Shown here piece after piece: positions 1 through 10,159 of a stretch of 64,000 bases of DNA. The position numbers and the translations under genes were made by a program. This DNA is from Lunularia cruciata. Its lineage: Eukaryota > Streptophyta > Marchantiopsida > Lunulariales > Lunulariaceae. The stretch is from NCBI GenBank assembly GCA_948567375.1, contig OX419756.1, forward strand, positions 36,682,552 to 36,746,551. Reading direction: 5' to 3'. The notes under the pieces are model-generated. The model was not told the DNA's origin. It saw only the letters and a list, made by a program, of their open reading frames with translations, and did not search any database. Every line of letters begins with the position of its first letter. Within the stretch, counting starts at the first letter, position 1.

Positions 1-1
1 G

Positions 2-691
2 GTTTCTGATAGAGGAGGAGAGTTTACAGGAAGCATTACTACAGCCATGCTACGACATTTCTCTATCACACATAGAGTAACTACATCCTATAAGCCAAAT
101 TCCAATGGCTTGGCAGAGAGAACCAATCAGACCTTGTGCATGATGTTGGCCAAAGATGCAGAAATGGAGGGGGCTAAACATAATTGGGACAAGAGGATTC
201 ATGCAATTTTGTGGGAGTATAGGACAACCATGAAGACTTCCACCGGATATTCTCCATTCCAATTGGTGTATGGTATTGAGTCTACCTTACCTATTCACTT
301 TGATCTTCCTACCTTCCAAAGCATTCATAGGAGATTGAAGAAAGCACAAGGAAGTGATGCAGAGAAGTCAAGGAAGGATCAACTCATGGAGTTGGAAGAG
401 GCAAGAGCAGTTGCTATGGTTCGAGTGGAGCAAGCCCAAAGGAAACAAAAGGAGAGCTATGACAAGAGGCAAGGCAAGAAGAAGGTGGAGCCTTTCAAAG
501 AAGGTGATTGGGTAATGTTGTTTGATTCCATTCGATTCAAGAGAGTGCAAAAGAAGTTTTTGCCTAAGTACTTTGGACCTTTCATAGTAGAGAAGGTGTG
601 GGGCAATTACACCTATGATCTCAAGGAGTTGGGAGGAAGACACTTTGACAGGATTAACCATGATAAGTTGAAGATGTACCATAGAAGGTAG
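2..691 (+). CDS. Integrase C-terminal half, T element (partial)
   Basis: The frame is open from base 2 to the TAG at 689-691, so the protein continues from the left. It begins at the second catalytic Asp of the DDE integrase core (SDRGGEF). The catalytic Glu follows in NGLAERTNQT at the expected distance. A helical, Lys/Glu-rich stretch comes next (about residues 110-170), then the GPF/Y module (KYFGPFIVEKV) that ends many Ty3/gypsy integrases. No chromodomain follows; the protein stops after a basic tail. The product would join retroelement cDNA to chromosomal DNA in the nucleus. There is no internal stop, so this is among the best-kept frames in the window. Lineage is inferred only: the lack of a chromodomain and an Asp-like primer site in a sister copy (54334) suggest the Tat/Athila side of the family. 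Confidence 0.85.
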   Translation, partial: VSDRGGEFTGSITTAMLRHFSITHRVTTSYKPNSNGLAERTNQTLCMMLAKDAEMEGAKHNWDKRIHAILWEYRTTMKTSTGYSPFQLVYGIESTLPIHFDLPTFQSIHRRLKKAQGSDAEKSRKDQLMELEEARAVAMVRVEQAQRKQKESYDKRQGKKKVEPFKEGDWVMLFDSIRFKRVQKKFLPKYFGPFIVEKVWGNYTYDLKELGGRHFDRINHDKLKMYHRR

Positions 692-739
692 AGAGACCTT
701 CACTTTGAGGACAAAGTGAAAACTTAGTCCGGGGGTAAA

Positions 740-1427
740 TGTAACACCCATTTGTGCATGTGTGTGGTATTGTGATATTTAGCTTGGTATTACAAGTACT
801 TAAGAGATATTATTTATAGAGATAAAGGATGGTTCTATATTATTCATGGTTAGCTAAAGTTATTCATAGCTAAGATAGAGTGGACCTTACTTTAGAGGAA
901 GTAGAAAAGATGAGCACCACTATTTTGGATTTTAGTGTGTTGACTTGGCATTATTCCTAGGTGTTTGGCTTTGAGGAAAGAGTTGAGAACTCTTGGGCCC
1001 GCAAACCTTTTTCTTTTGGATTCTTCTTTATTCCAAGGATAGCCCATGTGAAGGAATCCTTGACTTAGTGGTTGGGTCAAGATAAGACCACATGCTTAGG
1101 GGAATATGCCCATGTGAATGGATATTCCTTTCTACTTTTTGACTTTACTTGACTTTTAGTCTAGTAACTTGAGTTACTACGGTAATTAGTAACTTTGGTA
1201 AGTAACTATTTCACAAGTATATAAACAAGGGGTGAGGAGGTACTCATCATCCTTTCATTTGCAACTATCTCTCTCATTGAGTTCTCTAGTGAGCAATGTC
1301 TTGAGTCTTGGAGTGTGAGCCTTGGAGGAGTATGATGGAGTTCGGGTTCCTTGCCTTCTTAGTCCATGGTGCGCTACCATAATAGCCATCAGAGGTTCAT
1401 CCTGAGTGAGAGACAGGCCGGCTCACA
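740..1427 (+). repeat. 3' LTR of T element
   Basis: It starts TGTAACACCC just after a G-rich tract (GGGGGTAAA) and ends CCGGCTCACA, so it has TG...CA ends. A TATA box (GTATATAAACAAGG) lies near 1217-1230, about 200 bp before the end, in the usual U3/R position. Two further copies in the window align along the whole length. Confidence 0.85.
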
Positions 1428-3600
1428 GAACTGTGCTCTCTCAAAGGCCGGTCTAGCTGGCAACTCCTCTAGTCTAGCCGCTGCTGCCTACCATAAACCA
1501 TTGGTTGCTAAACGGATCCCATGCTCCTCAACCAAGTCAGCTCCACTACCAACCACCTCTGCTCTAGTAGTAGGAACTACACCATCCCTATTCTCACACA
1601 ACGTGCCAACCAATTGGAATATTGGAGTTGGGTCAACTCCCAATGTAAACATATCACTGGCCAAAAACAAAGGACGCCGCATAATCAGCTGAGCCGCCCC
1701 CAACATCATGCTAGACTCAATCTGTGTAGTAGCAGGTGGCTGACTAGCAAGTAGTTCATCATGCACTCCATCACCACCTACCACACCTGCACTGGGATGT
1801 CTAGGAACCATGGATGTTGTCTGCAATGCCTCAGATAGAGTGAAAGACTGGGGAAGTCTGACCTGTCTCCCAACCTCTCTTCTCTGTGGGTCCAATCCAC
1901 TGATGCTCCTCTAGGCTCTGGAGCATGTACTGCACTCCTAGTCACTGTTGCAAATGCATCCACCTATGTTGCTCTGCACATAAAGTCCAAAGCATCTCTA
2001 TCACCAACATATGAGGTGGAAGCCTCAGCATCCAAATCTGATCTCCTCTTAGCAATAGCCATACTAGCTAATCTCTGCTCCAATTGCTCAATCCGAGTAG
2101 CCATAGTTGTGTCAGAAGTAAGGGCAGGTACTACACCCCTACTAGGTGTAGATCCTCTACCACCTCGTCCTCCATGAACTGGAGCTCCTCTACTACCTGC
2201 CATAGCAACCCTACCACTTTGTAACTCCGGGTGTAGGTCAAAACACCGGTCACTAGTGTGACCAAATCTGTGGCAATGCTCACATTGCCTTTGTGCTGGC
2301 TATGATGCACCCAAGGTATCAAGTCCATTGCCCTGAGTACACTCTCTTCGATGGTGAGGTCCACCACAAGTCCAACAAGCAACACCACCACTCACTGGCT
2401 GCTGTTGACCCAAAAATGAGGGTAAGGGTCTAACTCCACTAGGCCCTCCACTCGCTCCATGGGATTTGGGCTGTCCACCCTATTCTCAAAAACCAAATGG
2501 GCATGGTGCACTCTGCTGCACTCTAGAAGAAATCACAGTCATGGATGAGGTCTCCCTACCAAATCCAGATGTCACCACTCTCTCCTCCACCATGTTGAGC
2601 TCAATACGCTCAGCCAAACCAAAGACCATTGCCAAAGTAGGAAAAGTAGCATGTAACAACATAGCATCACAAACTCTATGTCACAACTCCTTGTCCAATA
2701 TCCCATACCAAAACTAGACTGCCTAGGCCTCAGCAACTCCTTGAGTGAAACTAATTAGCCGCCTCATGCAAGTGTATGCCTTGCGTAGGCTCTCTCCAGC
2801 CTTCCGCTAGAACTCCTGCAAGCTCCTTAGCTTGTCAGTCCACACTCCTTGGTAGTTCTGCCTCAAACATAGGAAGAACTCCACCATGGGGTTAAACCCC
2901 GGTACCACACCACCTCCTGCAGCGGCACCTCCACTCGTAATAGCACTATCTCCAGCTAGTGCACCTCCACTAGCTCCACCCACACTACTCGAGCTAGAAC
3001 TCATAGGTACAGCCAATCTACTCTTGGCCACCGAGCTTGAAGTGATGGAGACATGGTGTGGAGACCAATACTATCTCCATAACTCAATCTCCTCCAAATG
3101 AGCTCTCCTGAACTCATGGTAGTCATCCATTGGTGGACCCTCCAAGTGCTGAAACAACCCCTTCCATACCATGAAGGGTGTGAACAAAATCGGGTTCCGC
3201 ATTTGCTGCAGATCACACCAACTATCAAACTCCTAGATGAAGTCATCCAACTCAATGGTACTCATTGTACCAGAGTAACGCCTAGGGCCTTTGGAGGCCC
3301 CATAAATCTTGTCCATGTCTCACAACAACGGTGCGGACACACCGAGTGCACTCTCAACTGAATCAGCTCTTGTGTTGAACTCCAACTTAGAGTCAATCTC
3401 CTCTCTCACTGGGACCTAATATACAGGCTGATATCAAGCACCACTCCGAGTAAACCCATTGTATATTGTAGGGCTAACTCCTCTAGAATCTCCAAAGAAC
3501 TCCGTCGTGACAAAGTAACCACAATAGCAAACCCAAACCACCAACTACAACCGCAAGTGCCAACACCACCACGTGCCAATACCAACTAAGCACCACCCAC
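1428..3600 (-). pseudogene. Decayed gag and spacer region, M2
   Basis: Read on the minus strand, the segments at about 3255-2807 resemble M1 gag: the capsid-like region with the Ser/Gly-rich linker and NPMVEFFLCLRQNYQGV. The zinc-knuckle region follows at about 2391-2230. A segment at 2203-1964 (containing ATRIEQLEQRLASMA, coiled-coil-like) is intact where M1 has a stop. The stretch 1895-1488 matches the low-complexity spacer just before the M1 protease. Frames change several times and stops interrupt them, so no protein is expected. In M1 the same parts form one frame with the protease. The methyltransferase and pol part is absent from this copy. Confidence 0.75.
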
Positions 3601-3896
3601 TAATGTAACTCTAACCAAGATAACTACACTAGGGGAAAGGGCAACTTGTAACCTGCCATCATAACACGCACTCTCACGGTCTACAAGTCATCACTTCCTA
3701 CCTCATCAGAGAGAAACAAAGGTAGTCTGACTGGTCATCACTCCAGCCTCACCACCAAGGGCACACCAGAGCACCAACGCTCAAAAGTCAGGGCACCTCA
3801 CACAAATGTGGTGCACAAACAAGAAGTAGAGAATGGAGGGGGTCCAATCACAAGAAATCTAAACAAAAACCCTCCATCTCATAGCACAACACGGGA

Positions 3897-3911
3897 CTGA
3901 CTCTGCCACCA
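3897..3911 (-). other. Primer binding site, M2 (degenerate initiator-Met type)
   Basis: Minus strand TGGTGGCAGAGTCAG, two bases downstream of the LTR end GCCA. It matches 12 of 15 positions of the usual initiator-Met site TGGTATCAGAGCCAG. M1 has the same sequence at 51051-51065, so the difference is a family trait rather than decay of one copy. Confidence 0.6.
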
Positions 3912-3913
3912 TT

Positions 3914-4636
3914 TGGCAATTGACATAAGAGAAGTTTGTATCTAAGTCCTAAGCTACCAAGTCACCAAGAATGGGATCAAATTGCCTCTCCTAGCCAAAG
4001 CTACATGTGTATAGATAACAGTGGCACAATCACTAGGACAACAAGTGAGGGTGGACCAGTTGGCTAGGGCACCAGTCTAGGAACAAGAGATCTAGGGGTC
4101 AAACCCTATTGCGCACAATCTAGCAAGAAAGGCAGATTTTGCCAACCAATGACCAAGATCTACTCTAAACTAGCTAGCCTCATGCCAGCAAGCTGGCTTG
4201 CTGGCCCTTCTAGGCCTTTGTAACCTCTCATAGCCCACAGCCCTATGCCTCAAAGCCTGCCAACAACTGGGCACTGATTACAGTCAAGCCACACCCACTC
4301 AAGCATAGAGAATCTAGGTGATGCTTGCTGGCCTCTATCCACCATAGCCAGGAACTCAAAAGCTCAACATCAAAGAAGTGAGCTCTCTGGAGCTCACTTC
4401 AAAACTATACCCCTAGACTTGAGCTAGCTCTGAAACCCTAACGGTCATGCTGATGGCACACTCGACGATGCGAATTGTACAAAGTGACAGTGGGCCCCAC
4501 CGTGAAGTCAATACCCCAAACACAAAATCTGACCGTCGAAAAGTAGTCTCTAAGAAATTGCTGAAATAACTCTAACTACTATCACTGGAACTCCAATGTC
4601 CAAGCATCTAGATGCAGTACTACAAATGGCGTGACA
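3914..4636 (-). repeat. 5' LTR of M2
   Basis: On the minus strand it starts TGTCACGCC at 4636 and ends ATTGCCA at 3914 (723 bp). It aligns with the M1 5' LTR (51068-52455) but lacks about 660 bp that M1 has between about 51418 and 52080. Confidence 0.7.
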
Positions 4637-4699
4637 AACTAGCTATTGGTAAATCATGGGCTTCTTGAAGACGCACAAGTCAAAAATCACCCTTGCCTG

Positions 4700-6240
4700 G
4701 AACATAGATCTGGTCCTCATGGAATAGAGGGCCTTCCTTGAAGGAGAAGGTATTTTACTCCTTGTCACATGTCGTAAGACAACCATGTACCATTTGGAAG
4801 AAGGGATCTTGTTTTAGAGCTGACCAAAATTCATTTTGGACCTTAGAGTCAATTATCACCGTTGTAATTGCCACTGTGATGAGAGGAAGAGACTTCAAAT
4901 CAGGTAGTTGTGATAGAGCATCAGGGATGATATGGAAGCGACCAGGTTTGTACTCAAGTTCGATGTCAAACAATTGGAGTTGCTCCTCCCATCAATGATG
5001 TTGACTCTTTGTGTGTTCCAAGTATAAGGTCTACAATAATGGTTTGTGATCAGTTTGCATGATCACTTGTTTCTCCAAGAGATAATGCCTCCATACCTTG
5101 GTGGCATATACTATTACAAGTTGTTCCAAATCTTGAGCAGAGTAATTTCTTTCAATTGTATTTAGTCGGCAAGACACAAAGGGAATTGGATGTAGTCCAT
5201 TTGGGAATTCTTGTTGCAACATTGCTCCAATTGCAAGGTTAGAAACATCAAAATCAACCACACAAGGTAGCTGAGGATCATATGGTTGAAGGATGGATCT
5301 TGAAGACACCATACGTTTTAGTTTCTGGAATGCTTCTTCATGGTTGGTGGTCCATTGGAAGGTCAAGTTCTTCCCCAAGAGGTCAATCAATGATGCAGCC
5401 ATATGAGCATAAAAATGGATGAACCGTTGGAAAAAACTGGCCAATCCATTAAATGCCCATACTTCTATAGCATCCTTTAGAGTAGGCCAATCAGTAATGG
5501 CCTTGATTTTCTCCTCTTTCATCTTGATCCCTTCTAATGAGATCTTGTGACCCAAGAAGGTGGCTTGTTCTACCAAAAGGCACACTTCAACTTCTTGCAA
5601 TAAAATTTCCATTGTCTTTATCGTCTTAAGACTTCTTGCACATGATTCATGTGTTTTGCCTTTGTCTTGCTATAGATTAAGATATCATCCAAGAACACCA
5701 CCACATACCAATCCAATAGTCCATCCAACACTTGATGCATCTGATCTATGAAGACTGCTAGAGCATTAGTGAGCCCAAAAGGTAGAACTCTCCACTCAAA
5801 ATGCCCATACCTTGTGCAAAAGGCAGTCTTTTGCACATCTTCTCTAACAATGGGGATTTGCTAATAGCCACTGCAAAGATCCAACTTGGAAAAGTATCAT
5901 GCTCCACTCAGTTGATCAAGCAAGTCATCAATCCGAGGTAAGGGATATGCATTCTTCACTATTTGGTTCTTGAGCCCACAATAATCAATACAAAAATGAA
6001 GTCCTCCATCCTTCTTTGGAACAAATAGTACCGGTGCTCCCCAAGGAGAGGTACTATGTTGTGAAAGTCCTTCTCCACAACTTTGTAAGTGTTGTCCGCA
6101 ACTCCTCCAACTTTTTTGGTGAGAGTTGATAGATTGGTCTACAGACTAGAGTACTCCTTGGAAATAACTTGATCTTGAAGGGCATACCATGATTGGAGGA
6201 TAATCCCTTTGGCAGATTATCCAAAAACATGTCCATAAAC
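4700..6240 (-). pseudogene. Reverse transcriptase-RNase H region of G0 (broken)
   Basis: From right to left on the minus strand: the RT fingers (about 6236-5990), the palm with the active-site motif FLDDIL (about 5836-5618), then the RT connection and RNase H domain (5612-5031, containing TDHKPLL). The RNase H tail with EYKPGRFHIIPDALSQ lies at 4973-4755. These are the usual parts of Ty3/gypsy pol, which copies element RNA into DNA and removes the template. Frameshifts and stops separate the blocks, so this is a pseudogene. The catalytic FxDD is preserved. Confidence 0.85.
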
Positions 6241-6242
6241 TC

Positions 6243-6530
6243 CTAAACTATTTGATCAACCATTGCTTGATGAGGCTCTTGGCCTTCCTCAAATTTTCCT
6301 TGTGCAATTGGCTTGATCCACACCACAAATATAGACTTATCTTCCTCCAAAGCTTGCTCTATGGCTGCTTCACTAACAAACTTCCCAACTAGGGACTCAT
6401 CTCTCTTCCAAGCTTGCTCTATGGTTGCCTTCTTGGCAAACTTCCCATCTTGGGACTCATCTCCCTTCAAGGCTTGCTCTATGGCTACCTTCTCAACAAA
6501 CTTCCCATCCTGGAACTAACTATACTTAGG
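6243..6530 (-). repeat. 60-bp tandem repeat coding a 20-residue repeat in the protease-RT linker (G0)
   Basis: The 12-base phrase GCTTGCTCTATG recurs every 60 bp (about 6352, 6412 and 6472), so each unit is 20 codons and keeps the frame. On the minus strand each unit reads roughly GKFxxxATIEQAxKxDES, charged and helix-prone. The same array is present in G1 (about 35654-35850) and G2 (about 60845-61030). Confidence 0.75.
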
Positions 6531-6593
6531 TGTCTTACTCAGAGGTACCAGACAATCTAATGGGAAATTCCTACCTTGGTATTGTACTTGAAT

Positions 6594-6947
6594 TTATTGT
6601 TGGGTCCAATCAAATTGAACCTTATGACGTTCAAGCAAAGGTAGTCCTAGAATGATATCATAGTATAGAGGTGCCAATACAAACCTCATACACTCCAAAT
6701 ACTCCTTCCCAATCTTGAAGGTAAAAGGATGCAGGGTACGGAATGTAGACCTACCATCCGCAATCATCAATCTACTTCCAATTATTGGCTTGATAGGAAT
6801 ACCCAATTCATTTGCTACTTGCATAGACATGCAATTCTCCAAACTTCCAAAATCAACCAAAATCCTACAACCCCAATTATATATTGTACCTTGCAAGTGA
6901 AGCAAACTTGCATAGGTTGAGCCTTCAATCCCATTGGAATGAATCAA
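6594..6947 (-). pseudogene. Retropepsin-like protease segment of G0
   Basis: The frame contains ILVDFGSLENCMSM, where Ty3/gypsy proteases normally have a D-S/T-G-(A/S) active site. Here the Gly is replaced (DFGS), as in the sister copies (VDSRS, VDFGS). Further on come the conserved C-terminal block DIILGLPLLERHKVQFDW and the flap-region phrase IADGRSTFRTLHPFTFKIG. It would cleave the element polyprotein. The frame is intact for 117 residues, but the upstream and downstream parts are in other frames. Confidence 0.75.
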
Positions 6948-6989
6948 GTTCCCAATAGGCGGCTCAAAATCTCCTCCTACGATTCCTTG

Positions 6990-8147
6990 TTTCCTTGATC
7001 ATTTTATTCCACAAACTCCATCTAGGCAACTTGTCGAGATTGCCCATTCTTGAGTGGACATTTAGTGATGTGGTGTCCCAATTGGTGACAATAAAAACAA
7101 CCACCATTTTGTCATAGTTTCTCTCTACTTATAGTGCCAAGTGGTCTCCATTGAATGGCATCACTCTCCATTGGTGATGGCTCCTCCATCCATGTGTAGT
7201 GTATTGGTAGGTTTTGTGGAGGTCGAGGTCAAGACCAAGTTGTTAAGACCAAGGAATCAAAACATTTGACCAATCGCATGGCTTCTTCCAAGTGTTGTGG
7301 CTCTTGCATGGTTTGGTTCTTGGTCACCTCTAATTTGGTTCTTGAGTTCAAGCCCCTCACAAATTTATCCAAAGCTTTATCTTCCAATTTATCTGGAATT
7401 TGCATGATAGTGTTCTAGAATTGCGTGATATAACTTCTTACATAGCTAATTTGTTTCAACTCTACCAACCTATCTCATGCAGCTTGTGTGGCATTTATAG
7501 CTTAGAACTGACTAACTATTGCACTCTTGAGTTTTGCCTATGTCAAGATTGGTGCAACAATTTGTCATTCAGCTCACTCCACTCGGAATCTCCACCATAG
7601 TTTTGCTACTCCATCCAATTGGCTAGAAGCCAAGAGAATCTGTTTTTGCTTGTCTTGCAGATTGGTAGCTTCAAAATAACATTCACAATCAAACACAAAA
7701 TTCTCCACTACACCCGGGAGATTATTGCCTTCAAATACCTTGGATTTAGGGAATCGGATTCAATCTTCTCCTTCTTGAAGTGGTACTCTCTCTACATGCT
7801 CCTATTGTTTAAGATCTTGTTCATCCAACAATCAAGTAAGGTGCTCAATTTGTTGTTGCATAGCAAGGATAACCTTGGGCATTTCCACCATGGTTGCTAC
7901 TCTATCATGCCATCCCTAATCTATCTAATTTATTAACACATAGAAGTAGCACGTCCACCATTCTCCATAAGTTACAACCAGATCACCAAGGGTTCTTCAA
8001 ATATAGTAATCATATGTAGAAAATCTTGTCCAAAGCGTGAAGTGATGAACTGTGTGAAATGATGCTTGGGTAGTACTTGGACATGAAAATCCCAATGGTT
8101 TGGTGGAAGTGGATTTGGTGGTCCATAAATTCCATTCATTCCATTCT
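6990..8147 (-). pseudogene. Decayed gag of G0 with zinc-knuckle remnant
   Basis: Comparison with G2 and G1 shows the capsid-like region (about 7930-7300) and, near 7060-7120, a knuckle remnant with a CPLKN end (plus-strand ATTCTTGAGTGGACATTTAG). Many stops break the frame. It starts near the conserved ATGGNGGAATTTATGGACC-like segment just downstream of the primer site (about 8140). No intact protein can be made. Confidence 0.65.
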
Positions 8148-8148
8148 T

Positions 8149-8160
8149 GCTTTGATACCA
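8149..8160 (-). other. Primer binding site of G0 (initiator-Met)
   Basis: Minus strand TGGTATCAAAGC, one mismatch to TGGTATCAGAGC, directly after the LTR end. It is the same site as in G1, G2, G3 and G4. Confidence 0.8.
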
Positions 8161-8161
8161 A

Positions 8162-8587
8162 TGTAGAAGACCGAGACCAAGGAGAGAAATAGGAGAATGG
8201 AAATTCACATTGGGATACTTGAATGTCAGCAAACTCCTAATGCCTAGCATGAGCTTTGGCTCTTGTATATATAGGGATCATACAAGGCTCTTGAGAAGCT
8301 TCTCAAGAAGCTTCCTTGAGCCACTTTCTTGGGGTGCAAGCCAAGTTAATTGGGAAGCTTCTCAAGAAGCTTCATTCTAGGAGTTGCTTACTTGGCATGC
8401 AAGCTAAGTTAGTTGAAAGTTTCTAGAAGCTTCATTCTAGAAGCTACCTACTTGGAGTGCAAGCTAAGCTAGCCAAGGAGCTTCCCAAGAAGCTTCCCAT
8501 ATACTTTTGGAATATTCTAATCTAATTTGTCTTATTTGCTACTCAATTAGCCCTACTAACTTTGTCGCTAAACTCCATATTGTTACA
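8162..8587 (-). repeat. 5' LTR of G0 with heat-shock-element array
   Basis: On the minus strand it starts TGTAACAATATGG and ends near TCTACA. A TATATATA box lies near 8255-8263. Upstream of it on the minus strand are dense GAAGCTTC palindromes, including the perfect heat-shock element TTCTAGAAGCTTC (8421-8433). The LTR is 426 bp. Confidence 0.8.
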
Positions 8588-9090
8588 CAATTGCTCAACT
8601 TAGGGATACCTTACGCTATGCTACCAATTGTGGAGGAGGTTATAGATCCTTGATCTATCAATTTCATCCAAGTGACTATATATATCTACAACAAATAGCA
8701 CCAACTACACTTGATGTTACTATAGGCCACACTATCTTGAGAGTGCATGAGATTTTGCCTTCTTGAGTCCTTGTGTTGGAAGAACATGATGGTGTTTTTT
8801 GGAAGGATCATGCAAGCAATTACATTTTATGCCACATCCCAAACATTGATGGCACTATAGACCCAAGCTTGGCACTTATACATGCAAGCTTGCGGCGTAT
8901 GTTATGTGGCTCTTTTGGTGGAGCTATTACTATATTAGTGTGTGATAGTTGTTCAAGAAGATGGCATATCACATGTTTGACTCCTTACTTCATGGACAAT
9001 GGTTATATCCTAGATGTACTTGACCTATATTTAGTTCACCCTTTATATAATATAGACTACAAACAGGCAACTAACAACGGGACTCAATAG
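8588..9090 (+). pseudogene. Integrase C-terminus with PHD-like finger, M3
   Basis: The first coding bases correspond to IAQ-RDTLRYAT of M1 integrase. They continue through the HPxDYxYLQQ and ILRVxEILPS blocks (one TGA at about 8764) into the frame at 8773-9090. The finger reads RMLCGSFGGAITILVCDSC, then RRWHITC, so Cys2, Cys3, Cys4, His5 and Cys6 of the C4HC3 pattern remain. The first Cys is Arg and the final C-x2-C pair is lost, with a different C-terminal tail. It shows that the finger belongs to the family and is not peculiar to M1. Confidence 0.7.
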
Positions 9091-9178
9091 CACTTTGCCT
9101 CTTAATCTTTGCCCACCATAGGGTATACCATATACTTGGAGTGGGTGGCTATTTGGAGTTAGAGGGACTAACCACCAA

Positions 9179-9842
9179 CTAGGGGAGGATTGTGGCACTT
9201 TAGAGTTCCTATATGACTTATGTGTGAGTTGTACTTCTATAATGTATGATGTTGATACCAATGTATGTTGTGTAGCAATGTATATATACACAATAATTAT
9301 CATGACATTTGTAACACCAAGGCTAGTTTGCTCGGATGTTGGAATGATAGAGTTGGTATTCATAAGTATTTGGGTAGTACTCATGGACTACTTGTTTGCG
9401 GTCTGATTTCATGTTTGGTTTATTGATCATATGGTAGGATCCACAATCACTTGCTCCATTTACACTATCAAATGTGCCATCATTGGTACTATTAGGGTTG
9501 GAGACCTAGATCAAGCAAAGGGGTGTGCCTTTGAAGTGCAGCTCCAAATAGCTCACTTCTCTAATAATGAGCCTTCCAATTCCTAGCTATGGTGGATAGA
9601 TGCCGGCAAGCATCACCTAGAGTCTCTTAACTAGAGTGGGTGTGGCTTGACTGTAATCAATGCCAAATTGTTGGTAGATTTTTGAGTGAAGAATTGAGTA
9701 CCTATCTGATTTGAGTGTGATTTGAGTTGAAGAATTTGATTATTGTAGCACTTTAGAGTTCATGTATGACTTATGTGTGAGTTGTGCTACTATATTGTAT
9801 GATGTTGATAATGATGTATGTTGTATAGCAATGTATATATAC
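9179..9842 (+). repeat. Polypurine tract and Y1-X2-Y2 terminal repeats of M3
   Basis: A purine-rich tract (CTAGGGGAGGAT) is followed by a copy of the short Y repeat (about 9191-9290, starting TGTGGCACTTTAGAG). Then come a decayed X repeat (about 9291-9740) and a second Y copy (9744-9842, starting TGTAGCACTTTAGAG). The order is the same as at the 3' end of M1. Confidence 0.65.
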
Positions 9843-9847
9843 AAAAC

Positions 9848-10044
9848 ACTAGCCATTTACTGGCATACAAGCTAAGCTAGTCATCAACTTGGCGTACAAC
9901 TTATTCAACCTTTGTAAAGTTCCTAGAAGCTTCTCACCAAGAAGTTTCTTAGATGCTGTAAAATATTATAAAATTTGCTTAGTTATATGCTGACTCTATG
10001 ACCATTAACTATATTTAGCTTATGTTAACTCCATATTATTACAC
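9848..10044 (-). repeat. Fragment of a G-like LTR
   Basis: On the minus strand it starts TGTAATAATATGGAGTTAAC and carries the AAGCTTCTAGGAACTTT block typical of the G-family U3. It is broken off at about 9848. Confidence 0.6.
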
Positions 10045-10159
10045 TTATCAAACATAGACAAAGAAGAGGCTTGACTCATATTTATTCCAAATCTCCCCTG
10101 TAAGTTCAATTCCCACACCTATTTCTTTCTTTGGCCCTATTCTAATAGCTAATATGGCA

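Larger units (their letters stand above)
1..1427 (+). mobile_element. T-family Ty3/gypsy element, 3' end (T-a)
   Basis: This is the downstream end of an LTR retrotransposon whose remainder lies left of the window: the second half of the integrase (2-691), a short G-rich polypurine stretch at about 729-739 and a 688-bp 3' LTR (740-1427). The same LTR recurs at 32060-32750 and, split, at 37486-54329, which defines the family. To its right the sequence passes at once into a minus-strand M-family protease region. This suggests that the T element inserted into that M copy, although the other flank is outside the window. Confidence 0.85.
1428..4636 (-). mobile_element. M-family element, 5' part (M2): LTR, leader, gag and start of protease region
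   Basis: Minus-strand copy of the same family as the intact-looking M1 (42534-52455). It covers only the 5' LTR, leader, gag and the region before the protease, and is cut off where the T element begins. Relative to M1 it has lost many CpG sites to TpG/CpA and carries more stops, so it is older or less constrained. Its right end (GGCGTGACA) coincides with the right end of M1. Beyond it, minus-strand G-family sequence begins at the RNase H/integrase junction, so M2 probably inserted into that G element. Confidence 0.8.
4637..8587 (-). mobile_element. G-family chromovirus, 5' part (G0)
   Basis: Minus-strand Ty3/gypsy element with 5' LTR (8162-8587), primer site (8149-8160), gag, protease, linker, reverse transcriptase and RNase H. 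It is truncated at 4637 by M2 before the integrase. Its right edge abuts an M-family integrase fragment (8588 onward) at a point where the M reading frame begins abruptly, so G0 most likely inserted into that M copy. Confidence 0.85.
8588..9842 (+). mobile_element. M-family element, 3' end (M3)
   Basis: Plus-strand copy of the integrase tail, PHD region, polypurine tract and terminal repeats of the M family. It begins in mid-integrase exactly where G0 ends, and finishes with the same terminal unit as M1. It is strongly diverged, with many C-to-T and G-to-A changes. Confidence 0.8.

Noticed and set aside
1964-3361. Plus-strand ORFs overlapping M2 gag (for example 2886-3101)
   Set aside because: They are antisense shadows of the gag sequence, as comparison with M1 shows.
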